From NCBI GenBank assembly GCA_019914945.1, contig CM034105.1:8618001-8682000 (forward strand): a stretch of DNA of 64,000 bases. The letters are read 5' to 3'. Shown here piece after piece: positions 32,501-47,500 of the stretch. The DNA is from Typha latifolia (lineage: Eukaryota > Streptophyta > Magnoliopsida > Poales > Typhaceae). Both the position numbers and the translations under genes were made by a program. Every line of letters begins with the position of its first letter. The first letter of the stretch is position 1. The notes under the pieces were generated by a model. It searched no databases, was not told the DNA's origin, and saw only the letters and a list, made by a program, of their open reading frames with translations.

Positions 32501-35500
32501 AGCCAAACCCCTTCCCTTCGGTTTTTTTAGTTGCAGGTTCGGGTTGGATTTCGGATCCAAGACTCGACCCATACCTTATTAGCAAATGATGGGCTGCGAG
32601 CTAACCCACAGCCCAATCCATTGCTAAATTTTGTTTTTTTTTGGGGCCTTAGCCTAGCCCGTTTAATCGAAATCTAATGGGCTGCGAGCCAACCACAAGC
32701 CAGCCCAATCCAATGAGCTTAAACCAACCCATTTTAGCTATTTAATTAGCTTTAAATTTTAGAAATCATGATATTAGTTGAATTGAAATATGTTATTTAT
32801 TTATTATTAAATATGGTGATTTTTTTTAACCCATGGATCAGAGATTTCAGTCGTTTCAACTAGACACAGGTGAGTGGGTTCACTTACGTATTTATTTTAT
32901 TTATTCATCTTATATTTTGTGCTTTTTATCAGATTACATATAATTCAGTGTGCAAATATATTATTATATTTTTGCGTATTATTATGTTCTGTATGCAAAA
33001 TATAAGACCCACTGCATTGCTATACTTAGTACATATAGTCATTTATATGATCGATAATATTAATGGAAGAACATAATTGATAAGTGGTAGGACTTTGAGA
33101 ACAGACACAGGCTAGATATTTTTCGTGCATCTCCCTGTGGTAACTCAAGACTACTTTGAAATCCAGGGGACAGTCCTATACCTGAGCAGCATATAATCCA
33201 TTTAGGTGACTCTGGTTTAGAGAACATTCCCAGGCTAGATTAGAAATCTTCTGAGGTGACTCTAATCTTTCTCTATGGTTAGTAGAAAAGACAGGGTGAG
33301 TTTATTTTATATTGACACCTCTTGGTGACCCTAACTAGATTAACTATAAGGAAAAGACTCAAATACATATCGAGGTGACTTGTAATTAATATGGATCCTC
33401 AGGAACAGTCCCAAGTTGAGACATATGACTTTATTATTAATATTAAAAGAAATTCAGCATATGGACACAAACCATGTTATGAGATATGTTTTGTTCTGTC
33501 ATTACTTGTATTGTTGTTACTACTATTATCATAAGCAAACTTAGTAAGATTCTCATTTTATATTATTGGACTTGTATTTCTTTTTTAAAGTTATGTTATG
33601 GATTCGGATTTATTTAGTTTTTAAATGGATTCTACTCACTGAGCTATATTTGTTGGCTCATGGGTTCTTTCTTCTAATATTTCAGGTGCTGATCCACGTG
33701 GCGCTTGAGCGAGATGCACTGAGACCTCACCTCTACTTAGGATATTACTATTTTGTCCATCGGTTTTCTTAGACATTTTATTCTAAACCATATGTTATTA
33801 CATTTGATTGGTGACACATTATCGATGACATTGGTGTTTCTTTATTATTGGATTATAATTATTGAAGTTAGTTGTTCATAATTTAAATTCTTGTTATTTT
33901 GGGACTTAGAAAAATATTAGTTAAGGTTTCGTGCATCTTAAGTGCATTGAGGTACATGACCAGTCATGATTCCAATTTTGAGTTGTGACACAATTTGCAT
34001 GTGAATGGTAGGTGGAGTGAGACAACCTCTTGCAGAATAATCTATGCCAGTTTGGCACCGGGTCATCATACCAACATGGAGTATATCAACTATCAAGATA
34101 TTCCTTTACATTGGTAACAATAAGAGAGATTCCATAGGTTCTTGTCGTAGTACCTAACTTCAATCAATTGCTAAATCTCAAGTTAGCTTCCTATGTTACA
34201 CTCTCACATAAATATTATTATTTAGAAGTAACTCAACAGAGGGTACATTATTATACAATTATACTTAATCTTTGATGTTAATCAAGCCAAAGACGTTTCC
34301 TTGACCAACCTATCAAGCGTGGCCATGCTGAAAATTTTGATTGAAACATAAAACTGCTCATGAGCAGCACATTTTTTTGGTAACCTTGGGCTGGTAAGCA
34401 TGTCATAATCTAGATAATTTTCCTCCTGTTCTCAAGTTCTTATTTCCCTTTAAATGTCAGTTGTTCTTATTCCATGTTCCAAGGAACCCCAACTTCCCAC
34501 AGATTCAGGATTGATAGTTGATTTTCAGCATCTTGTTTTGGAAAAAACATGAATAAAATGGGATAGCCACTTGAAGATGCATGCAAATTACAAGCTCTTT
34601 TCTAAACTAATGTGACTCTAGATAGAACCATAAGTGAGATTCAGCTATATGACTTTCATTTCATATAAGTGACTTCCTAGCAAACTGAACTTGCAGGACA
34701 GTATAAAATGACAGGGTGATTTCCCAGTCACTCCAGTCTACATTGAGAACAGTAAGCAATGCCACTAAGCTGCTGGGAAATAAAAAGGAAATTACAACAC
34801 TGATACCCTGTACCGATGGTATCTAGTGGTACCAACCTAACCAAGTTGTTTCGTTATTTCATACAATTTATTAGCAAGTGTGGGTCTATCTGGTGTGGGG
34901 TTTACTGAGTTATGCTGGCTTATGCCACTAAGTCAATCCTTGAGTGGAAAGCTATAAGTCTTCCTTCTATACAACCCTAATACTTCATATCAGAACCGCA
35001 AAGTCTTGCATGAAAGTTCTTGGAATTCCATATGTCTGCATAAGTGAAGAAGTTGCTATTTGAAATAACCATATCATCTTAAGAAGCTACCAAATTTGCT
35101 TCCTTTCTGGTTATGCCAATCTAGGTTTGACTATTGATTGTCTATCACATTGATTGGCCTGAACAGCTTTTCCCACCAAACTTGAAATCATGTTAACACT
35201 TTAGCAAGCCAAGAAGCACAATAGTTTAAGTCTTGCCCATCCTTAATGCTAGTAAAAGGAAAAGGGGAAATTGATTAAAATCACCCTATATTTTGCTTTT
35301 ATTATTGTTTACACATACCTTATAGGTATTTACCATTCGACTCCTACATTTTGGATTTAACTCCCAAAAACACCCTAACATTAATTTTTTTTAATCGTAG
35401 GTAACCATATACATTAGTTAACTTAACCTGAGGTGTAAAATGATCTAAGTGTCCTCACTATCTCTTCTTCCTCTCTCATTCTCTCTCTCTAAGTTGTCCT

Positions 35501-38500
35501 CGAGCTCCACCATCAACGACTGAAAACGTGAGGGAGAGGTCGGTGGGTAAGGGCATGGAGGTGTTGGTGGTGCCAAAGAGGGTTCAAACGATGAGGATCT
35601 CGACTTATATGCATGTGAGATCGCTAGCGCTAGCTATAGGGGTAAGGAGATCAGTGGTGTCCGAAGAAAGAAGTGGAGTTATGATGTGGGCATCATCTTC
35701 AATTTGATCAAAATAAAATTGCTTGAGTCTAATTTTGGTCTAATTGTTGATTTTTAATTCAAATAATCAATTAAATTAGTCAATTGATAGATATGGTAGC
35801 CTATATGCGGGGGATGTTCGCATTGAGTTATTACCTAAATTGGGTTAGTCAATTTAGGTAAGACTTAATCAATTAGGATCCTATTAGAAAATAAATTCCT
35901 ATTAGAATCTCAATTGATAGTTATGGTAAGCTTACATGTCGGGGATGTCTACATTGAATTATTACCTAAATTAGGTTAGTCAATTTAGGTAAGATGATTA
36001 ATTAGAGTCCTATTAGGAAATAAGTATCTATTAGAATCAGCTAGAATCAAAGTTGTTAACCTATTTAAGGGTTATTGTATAAGAAAGAAGGACAAGTGGG
36101 AATAAGATTTATTTGAAATCTCTTATTTTCTCTCCTACGGTCTTCTTCTTCTTCTTCTTCTTCTTCTTCTTCTCTCTTTCTCTCTCTTTTTTTCTCTCTC
36201 TTTCTCTCCCTTTCTCCTATACTATCTTAAGATTCTTCTCTAATCTTTTCTACTTCCTCTCTAAACCTCTCTCCTTCTTCAATCTCTACTTTTTTGTTGG
36301 TTAATGCTACTGTCCAGAAGATTCCAATAGTGAAAGAGAATCTTTGGGTGCCCGGACGTGAAAAAGAGAACTTGGTTTTAAAGTAAAAACACTACTATTT
36401 TATTTATTGGTAAACCTAAATTCTAAAGTCTTTCCTTATACCATATTTTAGGCCTTTCTACTATCAACGTACCTATTTGAGAGTTGAGGAAGCTATTGCC
36501 TTATCTGAGTGGTTTTCTCTCCTTCCATCTAGTAGTGATCCTTTTAATCAATTAACTTCTTATCAGTTATTGCCTACTATATTTTACTTTAGTTACTTGT
36601 TTGGGTCGATTGTTCTCCAAAACATTGCATTCATACTAGATTTGCATCAAGTTGATGGTGGTGTTGTAGGAGAGATTGGATCCATCGGTGAGGATGACAT
36701 TAGATATAGGTGAAGGAGATGACGAGGGCCTTGGACATGAGGGTGTTGACACAAGAGTTGAGTATGGTGGCAGTGGATTTGAAGGCGTAGGGCTGGGCTT
36801 TTAGGTCTTTGGAAAAAGGTCCGATAAAGCTTTAAGGAGAACATAAGAATGAAGATATTTGTCAAAGTTCAGATCTTAAAGAAATTCAAGCATGAAGAAT
36901 GAAGTCAATAAATGGCATGATGCTTGAATTTGTCTGATAAAAATTATAAGTAATAGAACAACCTAAACCCGACAGAGAAATCAGCTTGTCGAAGTAATGG
37001 ACAGTAAGAATAACATACAATGTCAAACTCTTGGATTGTAATGACATTCTGATGCCCTTGGGCAGCACCTTAATTATTTTCCTCCACACTGAGGGTGGAA
37101 TTGTCGATCATAATTAATTTAAACAGTTCAAATAGTGACACTAGCAGCGCTGATTATTCGCATTCACTCCTCTGAATAGCATAATCAGTCCAATTGCAAA
37201 TCTGCATAATAATAGCAAGAAATATTGAATGCATGTACACCGATGGTGAAAAACTAGAGGTTGTAGGAGAGTAAGACGCCGTTGCAATTATGAGTGGCAA
37301 AAATTGACTCAACTCTAACCCAACAAGATAACTTAACTCATAATCGGGTTTGGGTTAAGTCTAATTGGCTTCGGGTTGTAAATGGGCCAGGTCAATCTGC
37401 CTAACCTGTTTAATAATCGTTTTTGAGTTTATTTCATTGATCCATTTAAGTATATAGGTTGGCTCTGGTCAAGTCAACCCGCCAACCAGATATATATATA
37501 CTTATAACTAACTTTAAACCTTACCTACCCTAAGTCACTCACGCTTTGAATCTCCAGCCTCCTACGAAAGCCCAAAATTGCAAAAATGGAAACCCTCTTC
37601 TCTAGCTGCCTCCAAAAGTGAAAATGGAACCTGCTGTCCCCATCTGTTGCTTGCTGACTGGTGCTTGCTGAAATGCTAGTCCAATCTCACGCTTGCTGCC
37701 TGCCACCCTCATCGAAAGCCTGCCACCCTCATAGGTTAGGCTGGTTTTGGTCTTGATATCTTCTACAAGAATCAATTAGTTGAAGAAAAAGAAAAAAAAT
37801 CATTTAGATGATGGTATGCTCTCAACCGTTGTCAGGTTGACTTGTTTTTCTATGATCCAATTATTGGATTGGTAGTTGGACACCTCGATGACCCTAGATT
37901 TGCCATCTGACCAAGTGCTAATAATAGAAAGGAGTCATTTATGGCCGACAATGTTATTGGACTCTCTTAATTTGTTGAGATTCTTTAATTGTATGAGATG
38001 CAGACATTAGGAGACTTAACTATTTGTTATCAACTTACAATATGCTATCAATTTGAAAGTGTGCTATAGTTGGATATGAACTCACTTGCATGGATCAGTT
38101 AACATTACAAAACTCTTCATTATTGTCATTATTTGTCTCCTGCATTAGATCAGGCTAATTCTAGGTGTTCAATGCCTTGCATTGACCGTATTAGTTGATT
38201 TTTTTCCTTTTTCTTCAACTAATCAATTCTTATAAAAGTGATAATAGCCTGTGCCAGGCTAATTCTAGGTGTTCAACGATGGCCGTGCCAGTGGTACGTG
38301 TCGTGCCGTGCCGTGCCATCATCGGCGCGGCACGTGCTGGTCGGCACGAGGTGTGCCGAGCGACACGCCTCGGCATGCCCCGTCGTGCCACTGGCATGTA
38401 TTTAAAATACTTTTAATAAACTTTTTAGGATATTTATAGATGTTTTTCAGTTTTCGATATATCAATTTTTAGTTTTTAGTTGAAAAATATATATTAAAAG

Positions 38501-41500
38501 TTTAAAACCTATTTTATAATGTTTTATCTTTAGATTATTTTTATAAATGGCATATTTATTAACTATAAAGTAATAGTTAAATATAAATATTATTTAACAC
38601 ATACTATGATTGAAGACATTCACTAAAACTAATATTAATGATTGAACACTTCATAATATAATTGAACACATAATATTAATTGATAATAGTTTAATAGTTA
38701 AAATTAATATCTAGCTAAATATAAAATGATGAAGAGAATCAAATATTTTATTTGTCAGCATAAGAATAACACGAGAATTTTGCATTAAATACTGCCAATA
38801 TATTTTAAAACTCATTCACTGATAGTATTGCTCGTTATAATGTTTTACATAGCCTTCATACAAATAGAAATTTTATAATTCTCCTATAATATGATATGAT
38901 ATGAATATTGAACATGCACGGGAATGAACGGCACCGACATAGGCACAGACACACCATAAGCATATGTAGATGGTAGATATAGAGTAATAATGGTGTTCTA
39001 GCTCTGGTGAGTGTGATTGATATGATGGTAATTATGATGAACTTATATCATTTTGTGGGTACACCTTTCCTAAAGTCCTGCTAACTACAAACTCAAGTTC
39101 TCTATAAAAAGAATATCTCTATGAAAATGTTGTGTAATAGAGACGTATGTCTCATCTCTATTATCACTACTACCAAACTGAGTTTCGTTATTATCACTAT
39201 CACCATCATCATTATTATCATTTCTAGTCTCATTATCATTAATTTCATCTAAGGCTTCTAAATGATCAATTGATCAGTTGATTTGATAATGACCGATGAA
39301 AATAAAAAAAAAATTTTAAAAAATGGCTCCATATGGCACAATGACTAGCACGAGGTTGTGCCGCACTGGCACGGCAAGTGCCGGTCGGCACAGGGCGTGC
39401 CGATTGGCACGGCCATCCATGAGCCTCTTACTATCATTTGTTTCACTTGCTAGCTTCTGCTTCTTAGTTAGTTGCCTTTAGTCGATGAGGTGTAACTTTT
39501 TTTTCATAATTGGATTAGCTTGTAAGCACTATACCTATTGAACTATTATTTGATTCTAGTGTCTTGATTGAACCATCATAACTCATATGCATTTTATCAT
39601 CTCATAAAATTGTGGGTGTTAATGTATTAATGTCATATGATATTTGTCTCTACTTAATTATCAAAGCTTTAATTCATTCATTTGATAGTTGAAACATATC
39701 AATAGCATGAATGTCATGATATTTGTCTCCTTTCTGTATATTTTCAAAATAGATATCATGATTCCAGTCAAATTCATGTCAGGTCAAATTCTGCAATCAA
39801 AACATATTATGCCAACCCCACATACTGGAATAGCTCTATCTAATAAAATTTATATATTGTTAACTGAATGGGGTATCAAGAAAAAGTTGTTTTGGATAAC
39901 ATGTGACAATGCCTCTGCAAATGATTTGTTTATTGAGTTGTTGAGGAGCCAACTTACATTGAAATTTTGCTTTATTAGATGATGGTGATTCCTTTCATGT
40001 TTGTTATAGTGCTCATATTCTTAACTTGACATTTCAAGAAAGTCTGAAGAAATAGATAATTTTGTATTCAAAATCTTGCTGAGTGTGTTAAACAAGTTTT
40101 TTTAAATAATAGTAAAAGATTGAGATAAGATATGCCTACAAAATGAAATTTAACTTACCTAATGCTTGAAAATGCTATTGAATATCGTCATGCATTTCTT
40201 CATTTATAGTTGAGTGATTCAAATTACAAATATTGCCATACATAAATAATGGAGTAAAGCTGAAACGATTTGCAAGTTTTTGAAGTTGTTTTATAATGTT
40301 ACCTCTTTTTTTTTCTAAATTTATATATCCTACAATAAATTTGTACTTTCCTAAGATAGTTATGATACAATTAAATACATTGGAAAGCATGTGAAGCTCG
40401 GCCAACTTGTATAGATTTTAATATCTAGGGAGATTAGTGGTTCTTTGGGAAATATCATAGTTTCCCAAATTTTTAGATTTCAGACAATCTAGGTACTTTA
40501 TCAATTTTCCCAAGATTTTTCTATTATGTTTCTTACTATTTCTATAAATTTTAAATCATCTGATTTGCTTGTATTTTGAATTTCAAGATAATTATATCCT
40601 AATATGCTTGATGTTTATATATCAAAAGTTAGTAAATATTAATAAAAATTTGGTCTATATCGGTTATGGCAGTTTTGAGGTTTAAACATGTAATGCATTT
40701 CCATTTTTTCTTCATAGAGATAGATTTATAAGCTCATTGAGTTAATTGATGTTTGGCATGAAAACCCCAGCTTTGTCTCTCTATCTTCTCTGTCTTAGTT
40801 ATTTACATTCTCTTTGTTCTTTTTGGCAAGGTCATGATTTTTGGACAATAAAATGGAGCACTCAATGTTATTATTTGCTTAGTTCAAACTATCTGTAGTT
40901 TGTAATGGATTATGAACTTAATGTTCGATGATGGATGTTGGTGGTTGAATTGTGAACCTGAACTATGTTGTAATTGTCATTGAATTTTTAGATTTGAAAG
41001 TTGAAACTTAGAACTAAAATAGTACTTAAATTTATTTACTTAATGTTGATTGTTGGTGGTTGAATTGGGTATGGATTTGTGTTGAATTGAATATGGTTGA
41101 ATGCTTAGAACTCTTACTTTGTGTTGTAAAAGTTTTGAGTTGTAAAAGCAAGGTTCGTCGAATCGGCCGATCCAAACTGGGATCCAACTCGGGAACATCA
41201 ATTATTGATGTTCCCAAGCCAGACCACTTTTTTTATTATTTCTCTCTTTACTCTTTTCTTGTCACTCTCTCTCTCTCTCTCTCTTGTTCACTCTTTTCTC
41301 CTTTTCTTCACACACTCACTCTTTCTAACGGAGAGATCTAGCTTCAACGAACTCTGGCAACGCAGATCTAGCTCCGGCTCCGACGAACTTCAGTATATAA
41401 TTTCTTAATTTTATTAAAAAAAAAATTCTCTCAGTTTTTTAATTTCTTTTACTCTCTCTCTTTTTTCTTCTATCTTTCTTCTTCTCTTTCACTGCCCCAT

Positions 41501-44500
41501 AATTTTCACTTTTTTTTGGTTTTCTTTCTCTCTCTCTCGAATCTCCTTTTTGATGAAAGTCAAGAAGAATTTTTTTTTTCTTTTGATGTTCATCTCTATC
41601 TTTCTTTTTCTTCTCTTTATTGAATTGTTTTCCACATAATAACTCTCTAAATTCCAAATTGTTCTTTGCTGAATTATTTAATTTACTGAAATTGAGATTA
41701 AATATTTGCTGAAATTGTGATTAAATATCTGCTGAATTATTTAATTTGCTGAAATTGTGATTATATATTTGCTGAATTATTTAATTTGCTGAAATTGAGA
41801 TTAAATATTTGCTAAAATTGTATTTTAATTTTTGTCTGAATTATTTAATTTGTTGAAATTGTATTTTAATTTTTTAAATTATAATTTATATTTTTAATTT
41901 GATCTCGGTTTAAATATTTATATTAAAATTAAAATGGCTCTAAAAGAAAAGTCACGAGATACAGATATTGATTGGCAATATTGCGTTACAAAAAGCATGT
42001 CAAATGCAATTGGTATAGAAAAAAAATGAGTGACGGTGTCAGTCGTCTTAAAGAACATTTGGTTGGAAAACAAGAAAATGTAGCAGCTTGCACTCAAATT
42101 AGTTTGAAAGTTAAAAGAAAATATTAGCTCATCTAATAGATAAAAAGAAGGATAAACAAACTATACAAAGAAGAGAGTCAATGATTTGTCAAGAATTAAT
42201 GTATGACCATAAAGATATTGATAATGATAGTAGTAAGCAGAATAGAGAAGATGATGAGACAGATAAAGAGAGCAATGAAAGAAAGAAGAATTACACAAAA
42301 AAAGGAGATGAAAAGAAACAATGGTGAAGTGGTACTTTTTAAAGATCTAGATTAGTTCATATGCAGAGAAAACAAATATGGAGAAAATAGTTTTGGGACT
42401 CCAGGTGTTGCGAGTTTTATAGCAAAGTCTAAAAGAATTGGACCGATAGATACATATCTTCAAAGAAAAAGGGGCGGTACACAAACTACTATCAAGACAA
42501 CTCTAAAAAAGAAAAAAAAATATAAATAAACATATTAATAAGGCTATCTCTAAATTTTTTTTTCTATAATTATATTCCTTTCAATGTAACTAATAGCATT
42601 TATTATCACACCATGGTGTATGCTATAAAATTAGTAATGTTTGGTGTTCCGCCTCTTAGTTCAAAAGATATTGCTATTAAATATCTTGACTTAGAGATAG
42701 ATGAGCTTCACACTTGTATTGAGACTTTCAAAAAGTATTGGGATAAATTTGGTTGTACATTGCTGTGTGATAGATGGACTATGTGAGAACCGAAAAAAGA
42801 AAAAAAGGGGGGTGCAGCATGCAACCACCTCTTCTCTCCCTCTCCGGCACGCGACGAGGTGCAACGGAGATCTCGCCGAATCCGAATCAAATTAGATTTG
42901 GATTTTTTTTAATCTATAAATTAAACCCTAATTTTCTCTCTCCTCAAACCCCTCCAGCCTTTTCCCTTTTCTTCTTCTCCTTCTTCGTTTTCTTCTTTCT
43001 CACCATCGTTGTCACACCGTGGAATCAGCCTGCCGGAGTGCCACCGGAGCTATCGGAGACCACCACGTGACTCCTTGGTAAACCCTCTCCCACCCCTCAA
43101 TCTTAATTTCAATTTTATAGGCTAAAATAGAAATACCTAATTTGTGAGATTTCGGCTTTGCTGGCGACTCACGCCAGCCGACAGCTTCGGGTCGCTGCCT
43201 CTCTACCACTGGAAGCCTCTTGTCGTTGGTCTCGTGCCATGGGTGTTCGCCTTTGGAGCCCTCATGGCTCCAATCATCGTCGGCTATTGAGTCGATCGTC
43301 TATGATGGGTTCTCCTCCACCTCGTGAGGACGGCGACGTCGCGAGAGATTGTCGACGGGCTTGAGGTGTGGTCGTTGAACTGTTGCCGGCGAGGTCGCCG
43401 GCGGTCACTCTCTCCCTCAATTCTTCTCTTCCTCGCGTCGATCGCGGGAAGGGAAGGATTTGGTTAGGCTCGGGTTTAACCCGAGCCAACCCTTTTCTTA
43501 TGAATTTTGGGTTCGGGTTCGGGTTTGGATTTCAGATCCAAAGACCCGACCCGAACAACTTAAATGGGGTGGGCTATGGGTTATAGCCTGTAGCCCAGTC
43601 CATTGTTTTTGGCTGGGCCTTGGCCCTGCCCGATTAGTTTTTTTGGAGTAGGTCGGGCCAGCAGTAGCCCAGCCTAATCCAATGGGAAACTTAACCCATT
43701 TTAGTTCTTTTTAATTTTAAATTTTAGAAATATTGATATTATTCAAATTAAAATTTTTATTATTATTTATTATTAGAGGTGGTGATTTTTAGCACGTAAG
43801 CGAGAGATTTGAGATTTCGGTTGTCTTGCTTAGACATAAGTGAGTGGGTTCACTCACATATTTATTTTTATTATACTTCGTACCTTTGTCAGACCATGTA
43901 ATTTACTGTGTGTAAATTTATTTATTTCATCCTTACGTACAAATTTAATTGTCACATTTTCTGTATGCATTTAATCATTACACTAAGTGCATCGTCGTAC
44001 CTAGTATTAGTACGACTTAGAGAACAATCCCGGTATAGATCGCTTGCAGTTTTTCGTGGTGACTCATGTCTATCTAGGAGTCCAGAGGAAAGTCTTAACA
44101 GATCACTGAGTAACTTTCTTAGGTGACTATGGAAGGGTTAGGAAACAGTCCTAGGATAAATGAGAAATTTCCTAGGTGACTCTAACATCTCTCAACGGTT
44201 AGTGAAAAAGACAGAGTGTGTTGATCACATAGTGATACTATCTGATGACCCTAACCGGATCAGCTATAAGGAAAAGTCTCGAGAATCATCTCGAAGTGAC
44301 TTATAGTTGATGTGGATCCATAGGGTGTAAACCCATTGAGACAAATAACAATATAAATATTAGAAAAATGTTAATATGTTGAAACTGTACAAGGCTACAA
44401 GTTATGACTCTCTATTATTATCATTGTCATTATTTAAGAGCATGCCTTTTGCAAATTGTTATGTATATCGTTAATCTTAGGTTTTATTGAACAATATAAA

Positions 44501-47500
44501 ATTTTAGAATTTATTTGGTTTTCGAGTGAATTCCACTCACTGAGCTATAATAGTTGGCTCATGGATTTCTTTTTTTTTTATTATCTCAGGTAATAGTCAA
44601 CGTGGCGACTGAGCGAGACGCACCCGGACCTCACCTCCACTTAGGACCTATCTATTTGCCTTTCTGCTCTTTTGAATTTTATGCTTTAGATTAAATATTA
44701 ATTTTATTTCGTTTAGAGACTCAAAAATAATAACATTGTTTTATGTTTATTGTAATTAGTTTAAATTTAATAAAGCAGATCTTCTTCGTTTATTTATTCT
44801 TGTCATTGTACACTTAGGAAGTATTAGTAAGGCTTCGTGTATCTCAAGCATATTGAGGTGCATGCACGGTCATGATTCCTATCTCGAGTCGTGATAGACT
44901 ACACAAAACAAAAGAAATATAATTAATTTCTTGGTGTACTTAGGCATGCGAATAATATTTTTAAAGCTTGTGGATGTTACTACTCATTTTAAAAGTGCAA
45001 ATTATATTTTTCCGTTGATGGATTAGGTAGTAGAAGAAATTGGTGAAAAAAGGGTAGTTCAAATAATTACTGATAATGGGGTAAAATATAAGGCTGCTGG
45101 GCAATTACTTATGATAAAAAGATAATATTTATATTGGAAGATACTACCAAAGATCTTGAAATTAACATAGCATTGGTAGAGAGATTATCAAACCCGACCT
45201 CACTAGATTTGCCATTCATTTTCTAGTATTGGAGAGCATAATGCAATATAAAATTGAGATTATACAGGTATTTACATCAGTAGAGTGGTCTATAAAAATT
45301 AAGAATATGAAATCCAAAAATCAAAGTTTAGATGAAGCTTTGAAGAACATAGCTCTTGGAAATGTATTTTGGCATAATATTATAATTGTCATCGCAATAT
45401 TTGAGCCTCTTGTGAATGTATTACGACTTGTAGACGGTAAGGACAAGTCTGAGATGAGTTTCTTATACGAGGCTATAGACTTGTCAAAAGTCAATAAAAA
45501 AAATACGGGCAAAAGTTATAGGAAGTGGTGGAAGTTGATCGACTTCAGATAGAACAAACCATATAAAGATATACACGCTACTACTAAGCATTAATTTATT
45601 AATTTATTTTTTCAAAATATTTTGAGATTTGAATTCTTACAAAATTTAAATTACAAATTTTACAACATATTTTCTGAGTGTCAGATTTTAATTCTCTATG
45701 AATGTCAATAATGATACTAAAGTCTTCTTAAGAGTTAGAAAAGTAATTAGCTGATTAGAGTGTGATATTCATAAGCAAACCCTTTGCACTAGAGAAGTGA
45801 GTTATTATTCAATTGAATAATTTTATTATTATTTGTTTTAAATTTCAATATATTCAATTTCTTATAAAATGTATTCAATAATATATTTCAGATGGAGAAA
45901 TATAGATTGAGAGCTAGCCAATTTAGTAGTACTAAGGTTGTTGTAACTATATCTCATAACAGTCCAGCTGAATGGTAGTCTATTTATAGATGAAAGGAGG
46001 CACCAAATTTGACACTAATAATAAAAAAGATCTTAAGTCAAACTGTATCTTCATCATAGTGTGAAAGAAATTGGACTATTTTTTTTTTATCCACACCAAA
46101 AGACGTAATTGATTGACAATGGAGATATTAAAGAAATTAGTGTTTTGCCATTATAATATGAGATTAAAAGAGAGAAATTAAAAAAAAGATAAAAAATGAT
46201 CAATTGATTGATTTAAATCATATTTTTGATGAAGACCCCCCTGATTCTATAGATCAAAGAAGTGGAAGATAGATTATTAGATGATAGAGATAACCCATCA
46301 TAGTTAGATGAGGCATTGTGGGAGACCACAACTAGAGAAAAAACTAATACAAGTCATTTGACAGCGAGAGATAGTATAATTACTAGTGCCAGCGATAATC
46401 TTGATGATCCTGATGAACACCTAGTGATAAGATCATCCCTTCCATATTTATTAAGGAAGTCAAGAAGGCATAGAGATTGAAGACAGAGAAAATGAGAATG
46501 TATATACAATATACATATCAGTGACGTCGTTATCAGGTCAGGATGTTGCTTCCTATGACTATGGTTTATCAAGTATATATTGTTTGAAAATATCATATGA
46601 TCCATATGCTGGTTATTATCCTCCTCAGTACCCTCAGACACAAGATCTACATATTAATTATTATCCATAATAGAGACAACAAGATCCATTTGATATGAAT
46701 GATATGACGTAATCACTGTTTGGAGCATCAGGTCCTAGACATTATTATTTATAAACTTATGGTAATTATGATGAAGACAACCATAAGAATTTAAGAAAGT
46801 CGGCTCGGTATTCATCGAAGTTTTGATTTTTGAGTAAGTATATTTGTTTAATTTTTAGGGCTCATGTAAATAAATATTATTTTCTTATTTTTTTGTCATG
46901 TTTTCTAAATTTTTAAAAATTTTCCTGCATTTTTAAATAATATTTAGAATTTTTTATAATTAAAAGAAATTTGATCCGATTCGAGCGACCAATACGGCCG
47001 ATCCGGCTGATACGTATCATTGTTCTGGAAGGCCGATCCCAATCCCGATTTTTTAAACCTTGGTAAAAACAGACCATTTATATAGGGTATATCAGTAAAT
47101 ATTGATTTTTATGTAAGGTGAATATTACAATGTTATTTGGATCATGTTATTCATGTTGTGATAATTGTGTCGTGTTATTTAGGTATTTAATATTTTTTTT
47201 AAATTATTTAGGTATTTATTATTTTATTTTTTAAATTAACGGAATATTCTCTATTCTATCAGCTATTGCCTGGCTAAATTTAATTTAGGATGTTTTTGAG
47301 AATTAAACCCAAAATGTAGAGGGTCAAATGATAAATATCAATAAGGTAAGGTGTAACCGATATGATACACTTAGATATGACCTTTTCTTATTGCATTAAG
47401 TCGCGTTCGAATGCCCTTGCAAATGCCTACATCAGGTTCGCAAATACAGAGAACGCATATGGTGCATTCGAACGCGGTCGGGCGAGTTCGAACGCCTGCA

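Larger units (their letters stand above)
41149..47062 (+). mobile_element. hAT-family transposon H1 with TIRs, ~8-bp target duplication and nested solo LTR
   Basis: The ends CAAGGTTCGTCGAATCGG (41149) and, inverted, CAAGGTTTAAAAAATCGGG (from 47062) are related TIRs. GTAAAAGC (41142-41149) and GTAAAAAC (47063-47070) form a 7/8 target duplication; one C appears shared or lost at the left end. Just inside the left TIR is the palindrome GGGAACATCAATTATTGATG (41190-41214). The element carries a broken BED zinc-finger/DUF659-type transposase interrupted by solo LTR B2. It inserted inside the transporter intron. Confidence 0.88.

Noticed and set aside
41439..41657. Lys/Glu-rich minus-strand open frame
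   Set aside because: Reverse complement of a CT-rich tract in the 5' region of transposon H1.
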